In this document: positions 9,383-18,003 of the stretch, piece by piece
Layout: every line of letters starts with the position of its first letter
How positions within the stretch are numbered: position 1 is the stretch's first letter
Notes under the pieces: generated by a model
Databases searched by the model: none
What the model was told of the DNA's origin: nothing
The model's input: the letters and a program-made list of their open reading frames with translations, nothing else
Program-made: the position numbers and the translations under genes
Assembly: GCF_900176515.1 (NCBI RefSeq)
Contig: NZ_FWXV01000001.1
Coordinates: 2,080,699-2,144,698, forward strand
Length of the DNA: 64,000 nucleotides
Origin: Kibdelosporangium aridum
GTDB taxonomy: Bacteria > Actinomycetota > Actinomycetes > Mycobacteriales > Pseudonocardiaceae
Direction of reading: 5' to 3'

Positions 9383-10414
9383 ATGGAGCTTGGCGTCTAC
9401 AGTTTCGGCGATCGCTCGCCGGACCCCATCACCGGTGCGCAGGTCTCGGTCGCCGACACGCTGGCGCAGACCATCGAGCGGATCAAACTCGCCGACGAAC
9501 TCGGGCTGTCCTTCTACGGACTCGGCGAGCATCACCTCGACAACTTCGCCATCTCCAACCCGGGGACGGTGCTGGCGGCGGCCGCGAGTGTCACGCGGAA
9601 CATCACGCTCTCTAGCGCGGTGACCGTGTTGAGCACCGAGGACCCGGTCCGGGTGTACCAGCAGTTCACCACGCTCGACCAGCTCAGCCGGGGCCGTGCC
9701 GAACTGCTCGCTGGCCGCGGCTCGTTCACCGAGTCGTTCCCGTTGTTCGGCGCCCGGCTCGAGGACTACGACGAGCTGTTCGAGGAGAAGCTGGCGCTGC
9801 TGCTGCACCTCGACCGGCAGGACCCGATCACGTGGTCGGGCAAGTTCCGGGCGCCGCTGGAGAACGTGCGGGTCCTGCCTCGCCCGTACAACCGCAGGCT
9901 GCGGATCTCGGTCGGGACGGGCGGAAACCCGGAGTCGTCGATCCGGACCGGGCTGCTGGGGCTGCCGGTGGTGTACGCCGTGATCGGCGGCCAGCCGGAA
10001 CGGTTCAAGCCGTTGGTGGACCTCTACCGGCAGGCGGGCGAGGCCGGTGACCACGCTCCCGACGACCTGCACGTCACGATGGGCGGGATCGGCCTGATCG
10101 CCAAGAACTCCCAGGACGCCAAGGAGACGTTCTTCCCGTACTGGATGGAGACGATGAAGTACGGGTCGAAGGCGCGAGGCTGGCCGTTGCCCACCCGCGC
10201 GCACTACGACCAGTACACACGCGACGCCAACTCGCTACTGGTCGGCAGTCCGAACGAGATCGCCGACCGGTTGATCACGGTCGGCAAGCTCGTCGGCGCG
10301 GAACGGTACGCCCTGCAGATGGATTGGTCGGGCGTCCCCCAGCCGGTTGTGATGAATGCCATCGAGTTGCTCGGCACGGAAGTCCTTCCGCAGGTGGCGA
10401 AGGAGTTCAGCTGA
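9383..10414 (+). CDS. LLM-class flavin-dependent oxidoreductase
   Basis: A 343-residue luciferase-like monooxygenase-fold enzyme expected to use reduced FMN or F420. Typical features are the N-terminal MELGVYSFGD strand, SFYGLGEHHLDNFAISNP, the conserved LSSAVTVLSTEDPVRVYQQFTTLDQLSRGRAELLAGRGS stretch (quoted here as a region near residues 75-115), and the C-terminal VGSPNEIADRLI. ATG 9383 was chosen because GGGGCGAG lies just upstream. The substrate cannot be read from sequence. The downstream MFS gene is 54 bp away and may be co-transcribed. Confidence 0.85.
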   Translation: MELGVYSFGDRSPDPITGAQVSVADTLAQTIERIKLADELGLSFYGLGEHHLDNFAISNPGTVLAAAASVTRNITLSSAVTVLSTEDPVRVYQQFTTLDQLSRGRAELLAGRGSFTESFPLFGARLEDYDELFEEKLALLLHLDRQDPITWSGKFRAPLENVRVLPRPYNRRLRISVGTGGNPESSIRTGLLGLPVVYAVIGGQPERFKPLVDLYRQAGEAGDHAPDDLHVTMGGIGLIAKNSQDAKETFFPYWMETMKYGSKARGWPLPTRAHYDQYTRDANSLLVGSPNEIADRLITVGKLVGAERYALQMDWSGVPQPVVMNAIELLGTEVLPQVAKEFS

Positions 10415-10468
10415 CTGAACCGCTAAAAGGTTTGGACCAGTCGCCGCCAGACGGGTAGGGATGATCGG

Positions 10469-11668
10469 GTGACTGCTGTGAGCGTGACCCAGGCCCCGCT
10501 CCGTCTTCGATCCCTGCTCCCCCTGGCGTCGGTCAGCTTGTTCGTCGGCACCGCGATGTCGCTGACGATGCCGTTCATGGGGCTGTTCCTGACCAACGAG
10601 GTGCACGCCAGCCCGGCCGCCCTCGGTGCCTTCATGTTCGTCTCGCCGGTGGCCGGGCTGATCGTCGGCACTCTGCTCGGACGGCTGTCGGACGCGCGCG
10701 CGATCCGGCGCAACCTGTTGGTGACCGGAGCGATCTCCGGGGCGATCGGGACCGCGCTGTTCATCGTGGTGCGTAACTACTGGGTGCTGCTCGCGGCATC
10801 CGTGACGCTGCTTGCCATCGCAGGTTCATTGCTCGCCCAGACCTTCGCGTACGGGCGGCAGTCGATGGAGCGCACGAACCCCGCGAAGGCACCGTTCGTC
10901 GTCAGCATCCTTCGCACTGTGCTCTCGCTGGCCTGGGTCGGCGGCCCGCCGCTGGCAGGTGTGATCGTCTCCCAGGCCGGCTTCACCGGGCTGTTCATCG
11001 CCACGTCCGCGTTCTACCTGATCGTGGCGGTGGTGACAGCCCGCCTTCCCGAGCTCGGCCTGGAACGTCATGTCACGCACGACGCCGGGGGCGGGATGCT
11101 CAACCGGCAGGTGATCTTCGCGATCGACGGGTTCGTGCTGCTGCAAGGCGCTTCCGGACTGGGCGTGAGCGCGATGCCGTTGTACATCACGGATGTCCTG
11201 CACGGCAGCCCTGGCGACGCCGGGCTCGTGCTCGGGCTGTGCGCGGCGTTGGAGATCCCGCTGATCCTGTGGTTCGGTTCGCTGGCGGTCAAATACGACC
11301 AGCACCTGATCGTCCTGCTCGGCGGGGCGGTGGCGCTGGCGTACCAAAGCCTGATGCTGATGACCGACGCGGTCTGGCAGATCCTGGTGCTGCAACTGCT
11401 CAGTGCGATCGTGATCTCGGCCGTGATGGGCGTAGGCATCACGTACTTCCAGTCGCTGGCACCGAACCGGCCTGGTTTCGCGACCACTTTGTACACCAAC
11501 ACCCTCACGGTCGGGATCATGCTCGCCGGCCCGCTGCTCGGCCTGGCCAGCGACATCGGCTATCGCACGGCCTACCTGATGAGCCTGATCCTGTCCGCGA
11601 TCGGCATCGCCGCGCTGTTGTTCGGCCGCAGCCGCGTCAGCAAAACTGTTCCAGCGGTGGCACAGTAA
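10469..11668 (+). CDS. MFS sugar-efflux (SetA/SotB-like) transporter
   Basis: A 399-residue membrane protein with about 12 hydrophobic segments from GTG 10469 (GGTAGGGA 9 nt upstream). The first half contains the MFS loop motif in modified form (GRLSDARAIRRNLL) after TM2, and the order of segments plus WVGGPPLAGVI resembles sugar efflux transporters of the Set family. It lies downstream of the flavin oxidoreductase. The exported compound is unknown. Confidence 0.8.
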   Translation: MTAVSVTQAPLRLRSLLPLASVSLFVGTAMSLTMPFMGLFLTNEVHASPAALGAFMFVSPVAGLIVGTLLGRLSDARAIRRNLLVTGAISGAIGTALFIVVRNYWVLLAASVTLLAIAGSLLAQTFAYGRQSMERTNPAKAPFVVSILRTVLSLAWVGGPPLAGVIVSQAGFTGLFIATSAFYLIVAVVTARLPELGLERHVTHDAGGGMLNRQVIFAIDGFVLLQGASGLGVSAMPLYITDVLHGSPGDAGLVLGLCAALEIPLILWFGSLAVKYDQHLIVLLGGAVALAYQSLMLMTDAVWQILVLQLLSAIVISAVMGVGITYFQSLAPNRPGFATTLYTNTLTVGIMLAGPLLGLASDIGYRTAYLMSLILSAIGIAALLFGRSRVSKTVPAVAQ

Positions 11669-11739
11669 GCCGCACACGTCAATGGACTTTGCTCCACAGT
11701 GGAAGCACGCCGTCGAGTAGCCGTGCGATAGTCCGGGGC

Positions 11740-12231
11740 ATGAGTCTCGGCGTCGGCGTCCTGCACAACGGTGAAGAAGTGCTCTGGACGGGCAGGCCCG
11801 TGCGTCAGGCCCCGATCGACTGGGTCGACGTCGTCGCCTGCCTGTTCTTGCTCTACTGCCTCGGCTTCCCGATCGCCTACGGGATCACCACCCCGGCCGC
11901 GTTCACGCTGGCGGCCTGTCTGCCCGCGGCGCTGTTCTTGATCCGCAAGCGATCCACCGCGGTCACCTACGTACTCACCAACCAGCGTGTGCTCACCCAA
12001 AGCAGCAAGGGCGTCGACGCGGTCCCACTCAGCCTTCTGCCTGCGCCGGTGGTGATCCAGCAGCGGGCAGACAGTGTGGGGACCGTCAGCTTCGGCTCGC
12101 CGAGCATGCTGGCGCAGGCGGTGGCGGTGGCGTTTCGCGGGCCTGGTGCGACACACCGGCGGATGCAACTGGTGCAGATCCCGCAGGCGCGGAACATCGC
12201 TTCGGTCATCCAAACCGCGCAACGCGGTTGA
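11740..12231 (+). CDS. Small membrane protein with PH-like (bPH_2/DUF304-like) segment
   Basis: About 163 residues from ATG 11740. Two adjacent transmembrane helices (roughly residues 27-62: VVACLFLLYCLGFPIAYGI and FTLAACLPAALFLI) precede a beta-rich part starting AVTYVLTNQRVLTQSS, the strand pattern typical of bacterial PH-like domains of the DUF304 type. Conserved ends include VQIPQARNIASVIQTAQ. Function unknown. A 320-bp stretch without a gene follows. Confidence 0.65.
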   Translation: MSLGVGVLHNGEEVLWTGRPVRQAPIDWVDVVACLFLLYCLGFPIAYGITTPAAFTLAACLPAALFLIRKRSTAVTYVLTNQRVLTQSSKGVDAVPLSLLPAPVVIQQRADSVGTVSFGSPSMLAQAVAVAFRGPGATHRRMQLVQIPQARNIASVIQTAQRG

Positions 12232-12551
12232 ATCGACTCCCTTAGGACACAGTTGGACGTGCCCGGCACATTGGGCACCGAACCTATCCATTAACGTTCG
12301 TACCACGGGACGGCAATCGATCGCATTGCCCCGAAGGGCATCGAATCGTTTCATCCGGATGCCCCTATGGGGTGAGATGGCAACTTTCTGCCAGCGCTTC
12401 GCACAGGTCAGAAGGGTCCGTCGGAAACTGTGATGGACAGGTGATCGCTGAGGAGTGGACAAGAACGCCTCCGCAGGGATACCGTTTCCTCAGTGTCGCG
12501 CTCCCGGTAACCCCCAGGCTGGTTGAGCGCGACACCCTTTTATATTCACTC
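12232..12551. other. Intergenic stretch between convergent genes
   Basis: This 320-bp stretch separates the membrane protein gene from the convergent TPR-like gene. Apart from the hairpin at 12493-12535 it holds only short open frames of poor composition. No RNA gene or mobile-element end was recognised. Confidence 0.5.
12493..12540. terminator. Hairpin terminator, 11-bp perfect stem
   Basis: GTGTCGCGCTC (12493-12503) pairs perfectly with GAGCGCGACAC (12525-12535) around a 21-nt loop, followed on the plus strand by CCTTTTATATT. It sits 12 bp past the stop of the convergent TPR-like gene and about 260 bp past the membrane protein gene, consistent with a bidirectional terminator. Confidence 0.7.
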
Positions 12552-13478
12552 TCACCTCGAATGACGCAGCGCTTGACTAGTGAAATCCCTAGTCTGCTCC
12601 AGCAGTCCACGCGCTTCGGGTGTCTTGGCGAAGCGTGACGCGGCAACCGTGCGCGCTACGAACTCGACTCGCCGGACAAGCCTCTCGGTGCGCCGCTCGG
12701 GCTCGAGCGCGCAAACCGGCCTCAGTGCTTCCTCAGCGGCGTCAAGGTCCTCGGTGAGTACCCGGGCAGCGATCAACTCCAACAACGCCCGCACGTCCGC
12801 GTTGCTGGGCTTCTCGCCGCGCGGCCGCGACTGATAGGCAACCAGGCACTGCTCGGCGAGGTCCGCTGCCGCGGTTCCATTCCCTAGACGCACATGTGTC
12901 GACGCCGCCAGCAGCAGCCCCGACGCCGGGCGCCATTCGAAGGAGGTCCCGCCCCACAAGGAGTCCACAGGCGCGCGGTCGACGTACTCCTGCGCTCGCG
13001 TGAGCGCCTCCAGGGCACCGTCGCGGTCGCCGATCGCTGCGAGGGCGCGCGCTTGGTTGTACAACAGACCGGCCTGTCTTGCCGCTGGCGCGGCCGGCAG
13101 CTCGGGCTCGACGAGGTTCAGCGCCGCGGTTGGCTGCTCGTCCCAGAACAGAATGTTGGCGTGGACGGTCTTCGCGTGCACCCGTAGCTCATCGTGACCC
13201 GCCAACTCGGCGTGCTGCCCGGCGAGATGCGCGTGTCGGGCACCGTCGTCGGTCCGGCCGAGATCTTGGTAGGTGTACGCGAGCAGGACGCCCAGGCGGC
13301 CGGTCAGCGCATGCAGATCACGCACCTTGGCCTGCCGGGACTCGTGGGTGAGCTGGTCGTCGAGCATCGCCGAAGCTTCGGTGAGCAGGCCGAGCCTGGG
13401 CCTTGGCAGGATGCCGGTGTAGTCCTTGATCAGGCGATGAACCTCGGCCTCGGCGTGGTCAAAGCTGGTCGTGGTCAC
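12552..13478 (-). CDS. TPR-like helical protein (effector half of XRE/TPR regulators, no HTH)
   Basis: A 308-residue soluble alpha-helical protein from ATG 13478. Helical pairs such as LGRTDDGARHAHLAGQHAE, LLYNQARALAAIGDRDGALEAL and LEQCLVAYQSRP-like segments match TPR-type repeats seen in the C-terminal halves of actinomycete XRE-family regulators. The N-terminal HTH is absent: the frame opens with FDHAEAEVHRLIKDY. It may be a stand-alone peptide- or protein-binding module. The 252-bp upstream region presumably carries its promoter. Confidence 0.6.
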   Translation of the reverse strand: MTTTSFDHAEAEVHRLIKDYTGILPRPRLGLLTEASAMLDDQLTHESRQAKVRDLHALTGRLGVLLAYTYQDLGRTDDGARHAHLAGQHAELAGHDELRVHAKTVHANILFWDEQPTAALNLVEPELPAAPAARQAGLLYNQARALAAIGDRDGALEALTRAQEYVDRAPVDSLWGGTSFEWRPASGLLLAASTHVRLGNGTAAADLAEQCLVAYQSRPRGEKPSNADVRALLELIAARVLTEDLDAAEEALRPVCALEPERRTERLVRRVEFVARTVAASRFAKTPEARGLLEQTRDFTSQALRHSR

Positions 13479-13730
13479 ATCCAGTGACGCTACGCGCGGG
13501 CAGAGCCGTGCTCAACGGCAACGAAAAGCGACCGCGAATTCACCCGTTTCGCGGTTGCGGCCCACGCTCGGAGGCACCCCCAGTGCGCGCCTCCGAGCGA
13601 AAACACCGCAGTCGATTTTGGTAACCGGCTTTTTCACTCGGGTGGCCATCAGCCGAAACTGCGCCGTCGCGCATCGGACCCTACCGACGCCCACAGTCGT
13701 GCGTCAAGTATGGTGGACAGCAACTAGACG

Positions 13731-14906
13731 CTAATGGCCGGTTGCCGAATCCTGTCGTAGTGAATCAGCAAAGGCTTGTACCGCAGGCGATCCGAGCGCA
13801 CTGTGCAGGCGGAGCAGATATCGCGTCTCTTCGTGCACAGTGGACTCTTCGGCGGCCAGTGCGGGCAGGAATGCCTTGTCAAGCGACCGGTACCGTTTCG
13901 CCGAACCGGCGATGCTTTCCCGTTTGGCGACTTCGAGCCACCGGGCGGTGACGCCAATGCGGTCGTTTCGGCCGTCGTTCGCGGCCTGGTCGACCAGTTC
14001 GGGCCAGCCCCATGTGTCGTACAGGTAAAACGCGCTGTCCCGGATTTCGATGATTCGCCGGTGCAACCGTTCCCACGCGTTGTCCATCGTGCGGATGTCC
14101 TGCCATCGGGACATCGGTTCGGCCAGCGCGATTTCCGGTGTCGCCGCCCTGAGCGAACGCCACAACGAATAGAGCCGGATTCGCCGGTAGTAGTACAACA
14201 ACGCGGTCCGCATCGGCTCGAACGCGGCCACCACGCACCCCAGCGGCACCATGATGAACCGCGCGGTGGAGGCGTAGAACGCGACGTCGGTCAGCACCGG
14301 CGAGGCCCACCACGTCAGCCGCTCGCCCACTCTGATCACGGCGAACGGCACCTCCATCAGGTTGCCGATCGCCACGAGCGCCAGCCCGGCGCGCAACGTG
14401 CGGCCACGTACGCCAGGCAGGTGGCGCCACATCTGCCACGCCGCGGCGCCCAGCGATACGCCCAGGTAGAGGAAGATCAGGATGTTGTAGACCGCGAACG
14501 GGCCGTCCGGTGACGGCCGGAACCGTTCCGCGGGAGCGGTGACGTAGTAACAAATGGTGATCGCGATGGCGACCGCCCACGCCGTCGCCGCGCGGAACCA
14601 CCGCCCGCCCGCGGAATGCCACCATGTGCCCTTGCGCCCCGCGATGTGCACGACGAAACGCCACGTCACGGCCGCGTCGAGGACCGCGAACAAGCCACGG
14701 AACAGGTTATGGAACTTGGGATCGCCGGTGAGATCGTCGATCCACACGGCGAACCACGACTGGATCGGGATGGCACCGAGCGCGATCACCACCAGCACGA
14801 CCCAGAGCGGTCGCTGCTGTGGATCGCGCAGCATCGCCGGGGTACGGACGAGCACGACGACCCAGACGACGGTCAGGATCACCCATCTGGAGATGTCCTC
14901 GAACAT
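13731..14906 (-). CDS. MAB_1171c-family polytopic membrane protein
   Basis: A 391-residue protein from ATG 14906. About seven transmembrane segments lie in the first 240 residues (WVILTVVWVVVLV, WVVLVVIALGAIPIQSW, WAVAIAITICYYV, ILIFLYLGVSLGAAAW and others), followed by a cytoplasmic tail with YRRIRLYSLWRSLRAATPEIAL, HRRIIEIRD and TEARWLE-like motifs typical of the actinobacterial MAB_1171c family. It is annotated as a putative transporter in other genomes, but function is unknown. Its ATG overlaps the stop of the ImmA/IrrE gene by one base (TGATG), so translation is coupled. Confidence 0.8.
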   Translation of the reverse strand: MFEDISRWVILTVVWVVVLVRTPAMLRDPQQRPLWVVLVVIALGAIPIQSWFAVWIDDLTGDPKFHNLFRGLFAVLDAAVTWRFVVHIAGRKGTWWHSAGGRWFRAATAWAVAIAITICYYVTAPAERFRPSPDGPFAVYNILIFLYLGVSLGAAAWQMWRHLPGVRGRTLRAGLALVAIGNLMEVPFAVIRVGERLTWWASPVLTDVAFYASTARFIMVPLGCVVAAFEPMRTALLYYYRRIRLYSLWRSLRAATPEIALAEPMSRWQDIRTMDNAWERLHRRIIEIRDSAFYLYDTWGWPELVDQAANDGRNDRIGVTARWLEVAKRESIAGSAKRYRSLDKAFLPALAAEESTVHEETRYLLRLHSALGSPAVQAFADSLRQDSATGH

Positions 14907-15388
14907 CAGGCGGCGCCGAACACGGCCGACGCCCGTTGCTCGAAATCGCCACCCGGTGGGCGCTTCCTCGCCTGTTTGAGCACGACCGTGGCGAACGCCT
15001 CGGCGAGTTCCTCCTGCGAGTTCGTGTGCGGGTTGGCCATCGCGGCAGCGATCACGTCTGTCAACCCGTCCGCCGCGGCGGGCGCGGCATTGTGGTCGGC
15101 GAGCATATGACAAATTTCGTGCAGGACGATGTGGTCGCGGTGGTATCCCGTCGCACCCGCGCGGGAAATGATGTGGTCACGTTCGCCATCGAAATACCAA
15201 AGGCCGAACGGCAGCGCCGCCAAATCCAGCTCGTGCAGCAGCAATGGCCGGCCGCGCTGCGCGGCGAGGGCCGTGCAAAGGTCCTCGATCCGCCACGGCC
15301 GCGGTAGTGGTGGCAATTCCGCCGCCAGCGCGACCGCTTCGGCACGCGCCTGTTTCCACGTCATAGCCTGCACCGTCTCATGGGTCAT
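14906..15388 (-). CDS. ImmA/IrrE-family metallo-endopeptidase
   Basis: About 160 residues. The zinc-protease motif HEICH lies in DHIVLHEICHMLADH, after the typical RIEDLCTALAAQRGRPLLL region. The C-terminus EELAEAFATVVLKQ provides the family's downstream acidic ligand. ImmA/IrrE peptidases usually cleave a cognate HTH repressor, and an XRE gene sits directly upstream. ATG 15388 is used, but ATG 15364 (MTWKQARAE) fits homolog starts as well. It forms a unit with the XRE gene (58-bp gap) and the MAB_1171c-like gene (TGATG overlap). Confidence 0.85.
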   Translation of the reverse strand: MTHETVQAMTWKQARAEAVALAAELPPLPRPWRIEDLCTALAAQRGRPLLLHELDLAALPFGLWYFDGERDHIISRAGATGYHRDHIVLHEICHMLADHNAAPAAADGLTDVIAAAMANPHTNSQEELAEAFATVVLKQARKRPPGGDFEQRASAVFGAA

Positions 15389-15446
15389 GGAACAACGCCG
15401 ACTCATCCGAGCATCACTCGAACCACCGTAAAAGCCCCCAAACGGT

Positions 15447-15827
15447 CTAACGATCGTCAGATCGCCGTTGACCAGAGGCAATGTCCAGAGCCGTCCTGAT
15501 CGCGTCGAGCTGCGCCTGGTCAAAGGTGGCCAACCGGGCGGCGAGCGCGTGCACCGAATCCGGGGTCGGCTCGATGCCTTCCTGCGGCGGGTGGAAAAAG
15601 GACGGTTGCTTGCCGAAGAACCGGGCGAGCAGAACTCTTGTCCGGTCTGTCAGGTTTTCCGCCTCGCCGGTGAGGATGTTGTGCACGTGGCCGTGCGAGA
15701 TCGTGTCGCCGTCGTTGGCCGCGGCGATATCAGCGGAGATTTTCCGTACGCCCGGGATACGTTCGCCGTACTTCTCGGCCAGCAACGCCTTCACCGTCGC
15801 GGCGAGCCAGGACTCGGGTCGTTGCAT
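15447..15827 (-). CDS. XRE-type HTH regulator of the ImmA/IrrE cassette
   Basis: About 126 residues from ATG 15827 with GGGGTGAG just upstream. An N-terminal lambda-repressor-like HTH (WLAATVKALLAEKYGERIPGVRKISADIAAANDG, region residues 6-40) precedes the segment HGHVHNILTGEAENLTDRTRVLLARFFG, which looks like the recognition helix and following turn. The C-terminal helices end in a charged tail. It heads the operon with the ImmA/IrrE peptidase, so it is the likely cleavage target; that is inference from the ImmR/ImmA precedent. Confidence 0.8.
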   Translation of the reverse strand: MQRPESWLAATVKALLAEKYGERIPGVRKISADIAAANDGDTISHGHVHNILTGEAENLTDRTRVLLARFFGKQPSFFHPPQEGIEPTPDSVHALAARLATFDQAQLDAIRTALDIASGQRRSDDR

Positions 15828-15971
15828 CGGCTCACCCCCAACCATCCTGATCAAGCTCAACACGCTCAATGTACTCGACGAGTCACGCAACGCTATCGAA
15901 TCCCCGAAGTGCGGACGAGTCGAGTAGTTCTACCCAGGCGCCCAGGGTGCCGCTGACCATAGCCTGACCAC

Positions 15972-16709
15972 GTGGCCGCTGATCTGCTCGTGGACGTGCT
16001 CAACGCGGCCCGTACGCACCGCTCCTCCCCCGCCATCACCGAGCGCCGGACGACCATCACGTACGGCCAGCTCCTGACGAGAGTCCTTGCGACGGCGCAA
16101 CGTCTGCGTGGCAACGGATTCCAGGCCGGTGACCGGATGCTGTTCTCGATCCGCCCGGGCGTGAACGCGATCGTGCTCGCTCTCGGCACAGTCGCCGCCG
16201 GCGGCACAGTGGCGTTCGTCGATCCCGACGAACAGTTCCAGCGCCGTATCGACCTGATCAACCCCCGGTGGGCCGCCACGGAATCGATCTTGTACGCGGC
16301 AAGCGTACCGGGCCCGCTGCGCGCCCTGGCGCGACGCCGTGGCGTGATATTGCCGTCGTACGCCAAGTTGGGCGTCCGGCACATCAGATCCGGCCGCTGG
16401 CTGCCCGGAGTGCCCCGTGGTGCGCTGTCGGCCGAGAAGCTCGCGGAACCGGTGTGCTTCAACGAGTTTCCGGTGTGCTCGCCGGACCAGGACGCGGTCG
16501 TCACGTTCACATCCGGGACGACGACGTTCGTGCACACCCGAGGTTCACTCGGCGCGGCCCTCCGGACGCTGGCAACACGGCGCACACTCGCCACCGGCGA
16601 TCAAATACACACCGAGCACCTGACGCTCGGCCTGCGCGCACTCGTCGCCGGTGCACAGTGGACAGTGATGCCCCAGCGCGTCAACCGCTGGCGTCAACCG
16701 ACAACTTGA
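15972..16709 (+). pseudogene. Truncated AMP-binding (acyl-CoA synthetase-like) gene
   Basis: The product of 245 residues aligns by eye to the N-terminal half of adenylate-forming enzymes: TERRTTITYGQLLTRVLATAQRL, GFQAGDRMLFSIRPG, ALGTVAAGGTVAFVDP and TFTSGTT. The phosphate-binding loop is damaged: SGTT runs straight into FVHTRGSLGAAL, missing the usual G-x-PKG residues, and the entire second half including the C-terminal subdomain is absent. The frame stops at 16709 and no continuation was seen in other frames up to 16945. Starts at GTG 15972, divergent from the XRE gene. Probably a decaying gene, although expression of the fragment cannot be excluded. Confidence 0.6.
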
Positions 16710-16945
16710 CACGAGCACCTGCTCGCCTCGGCCAGACGTCTTTCGCAGGCACAGCACCATGGTTCGATAGCTTCGACACGCAACCATCGGTTTATGCCCA
16801 CGATCGGGTGAACTTCTCGATAAGGTGCAAGGCAATCGGGTGGCGTGACGATTCCTAACGCGCGATGTCACGTCATAGGCCTGCTGTCGGGTCGTTTACT
16901 CGATGGTTATCCCGCGGATCCCGACGCACGGCAGAGGAGGTCCGG

Positions 16946-17467
16946 ATGGCGGAACACGCGGGCGGCGAGATGGCAGACGAAGCCATCGCTCGCGCACTTG
17001 GCGAAGAACTCCGGCTAGCTCGTGAGGCTCAGGGGCTCAACCGCACCGAACTGGTCCAACGCATGGACGCCGACCTCAGTTCACAGGCACTGGCCAACTA
17101 CGAGTACGGAATCCGGCACTGCACCGTGGTTCGACTCGTGCAGATCTGCAATGCGCTCGGAGTTCCGGCGATGGACCTGCTCGGCCTGGCCTTGCAGCGC
17201 GCGAAGATCGATCTATACGTCAACAACCTTCAAGTCGATCTTCGCGCGCTGGCTGAAGACAACCAGGCCGAGCTCAAGCCGCTGCACAAGTGGGCACGAA
17301 ATCGCCTCGCGGAGAACGTGGACGGCTCAGGGATCGCCCGGCTGAGCCAGTCAGTAGTCGAGGAGCTGGCGTTTCTGGTCGGGATCAACCGAACCGAGTT
17401 CATCCAGCGGTTGCTGGCCTTCACGCCCAGTGTCGCTCCGCGCTGGCTATGGCCCGGATTCGGCTAG
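16946..17467 (+). CDS. XRE-family HTH transcriptional regulator
   Basis: 173 residues from ATG 16946 with GAGGAGG at 16934-16940. Residues about 15-75 form a helix-turn-helix of the HTH_3 type (ALGEELRLAREAQGLNRTELVQRM followed by SSQALANYEYGIRHCTVVRLVQICNALGV). The C-terminal half is helical and basic, ending in PRWLWPGFG. Its stop overlaps the stop of a tiny convergent membrane-peptide gene. The next gene downstream on this strand is the STAND protein at 18004. Target unknown. Confidence 0.8.
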   Translation: MAEHAGGEMADEAIARALGEELRLAREAQGLNRTELVQRMDADLSSQALANYEYGIRHCTVVRLVQICNALGVPAMDLLGLALQRAKIDLYVNNLQVDLRALAEDNQAELKPLHKWARNRLAENVDGSGIARLSQSVVEELAFLVGINRTEFIQRLLAFTPSVAPRWLWPGFG

Positions 17468-17667
17468 ACCTGCTTCGGGGGCCGGTGATAAGGCCAGTAC
17501 TCGGCCCCTGCCGAACCCGCCACCTGCACGGCAGAGCCGTCCACATTCCCGGTAATGCCGCTGTCATCCCCGGTTGCGGCGGGAACGAAGAGTGCACCGG
17601 CGAGCAGAGCGCCGACCACTGCGACCTTTGCGATGTCGGGCAATGGGAGTTGTCCCTCCTCAGTCAT
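17464..17667 (-). CDS. Small single-pass membrane or exported peptide
   Basis: 67 residues if started at ATG 17667, or about 59 if started at TTG 17643, which has GAGGAGG 11 nt upstream and gives MPDIAKVAVVGALLAGALF. One hydrophobic segment is followed by a short hydrophilic tail (TGDDSGITGNVDGSAVQVAG) ending in WPYHRPPKQV. Codon use is GC-biased, supporting coding. It overlaps the stop of the convergent XRE gene by 4 bp. No family recognised. Confidence 0.45.
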   Translation of the reverse strand: MTEEGQLPLPDIAKVAVVGALLAGALFVPAATGDDSGITGNVDGSAVQVAGSAGAEYWPYHRPPKQV

Positions 17668-18003
17668 ACCATTGAGATAATGTGCCAACCACTTGATCTC
17701 GGAGTTCAGATTCGTGATTCGCAGTTGCGGGATCTAAGCACCGCCCGGCGTGCAGAGTCAACACGTTGAGATGATCCACCGCTCAACATGTGTAAGTTTC
17801 ACTTTCGAGTGACAGCGCCGATGAACCGATGAACCGAACGATCGGTCCGCCGAACGCTGCCTCAAATGGCTCCACACGCCACGATTCGGTGGACGGATTG
17901 CCAATCCCCACAGTTCAACCGCGCCAACTGACTAGCTGCCAGAAACAGATAGCGCTGGGCAGCTATACATAAGTGGAGTCGAAAGCACCGCGATCGGGGC
18001 GAG
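17668..18003. other. Intergenic stretch upstream of the STAND gene
   Basis: This 336-bp AT-richer stretch separates the small membrane peptide gene from the divergent STAND gene and must hold both promoters. It contains the dyad at 17761-17793 and a short direct repeat of CGATGAAC at 17819-17834. No gene seen. Confidence 0.5.
17761..17793. promoter_or_regulatory. Imperfect dyad, possible operator
   Basis: ACACGTTGAG (17761-17770) and CTCAACATGTGT (17782-17793) form an inverted repeat with GTTGAG/CTCAAC arms and an 11-bp spacer, between the divergent peptide and STAND genes. It is a candidate site for the XRE regulator at 16946; this is inference only. Confidence 0.35.

Noticed and set aside
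8990..10204. Long minus-strand frame over the PH and flavin-oxidoreductase genes
   Set aside because: Composition typical of an antisense shadow (RHQ-rich); the plus-strand frames match known families.
12372..12638. Short plus-strand frame in the intergenic region at 12.4 kb
   Set aside because: Runs through the hairpin and into the antisense of the TPR-like gene, no ribosome-binding site and no recognisable product.
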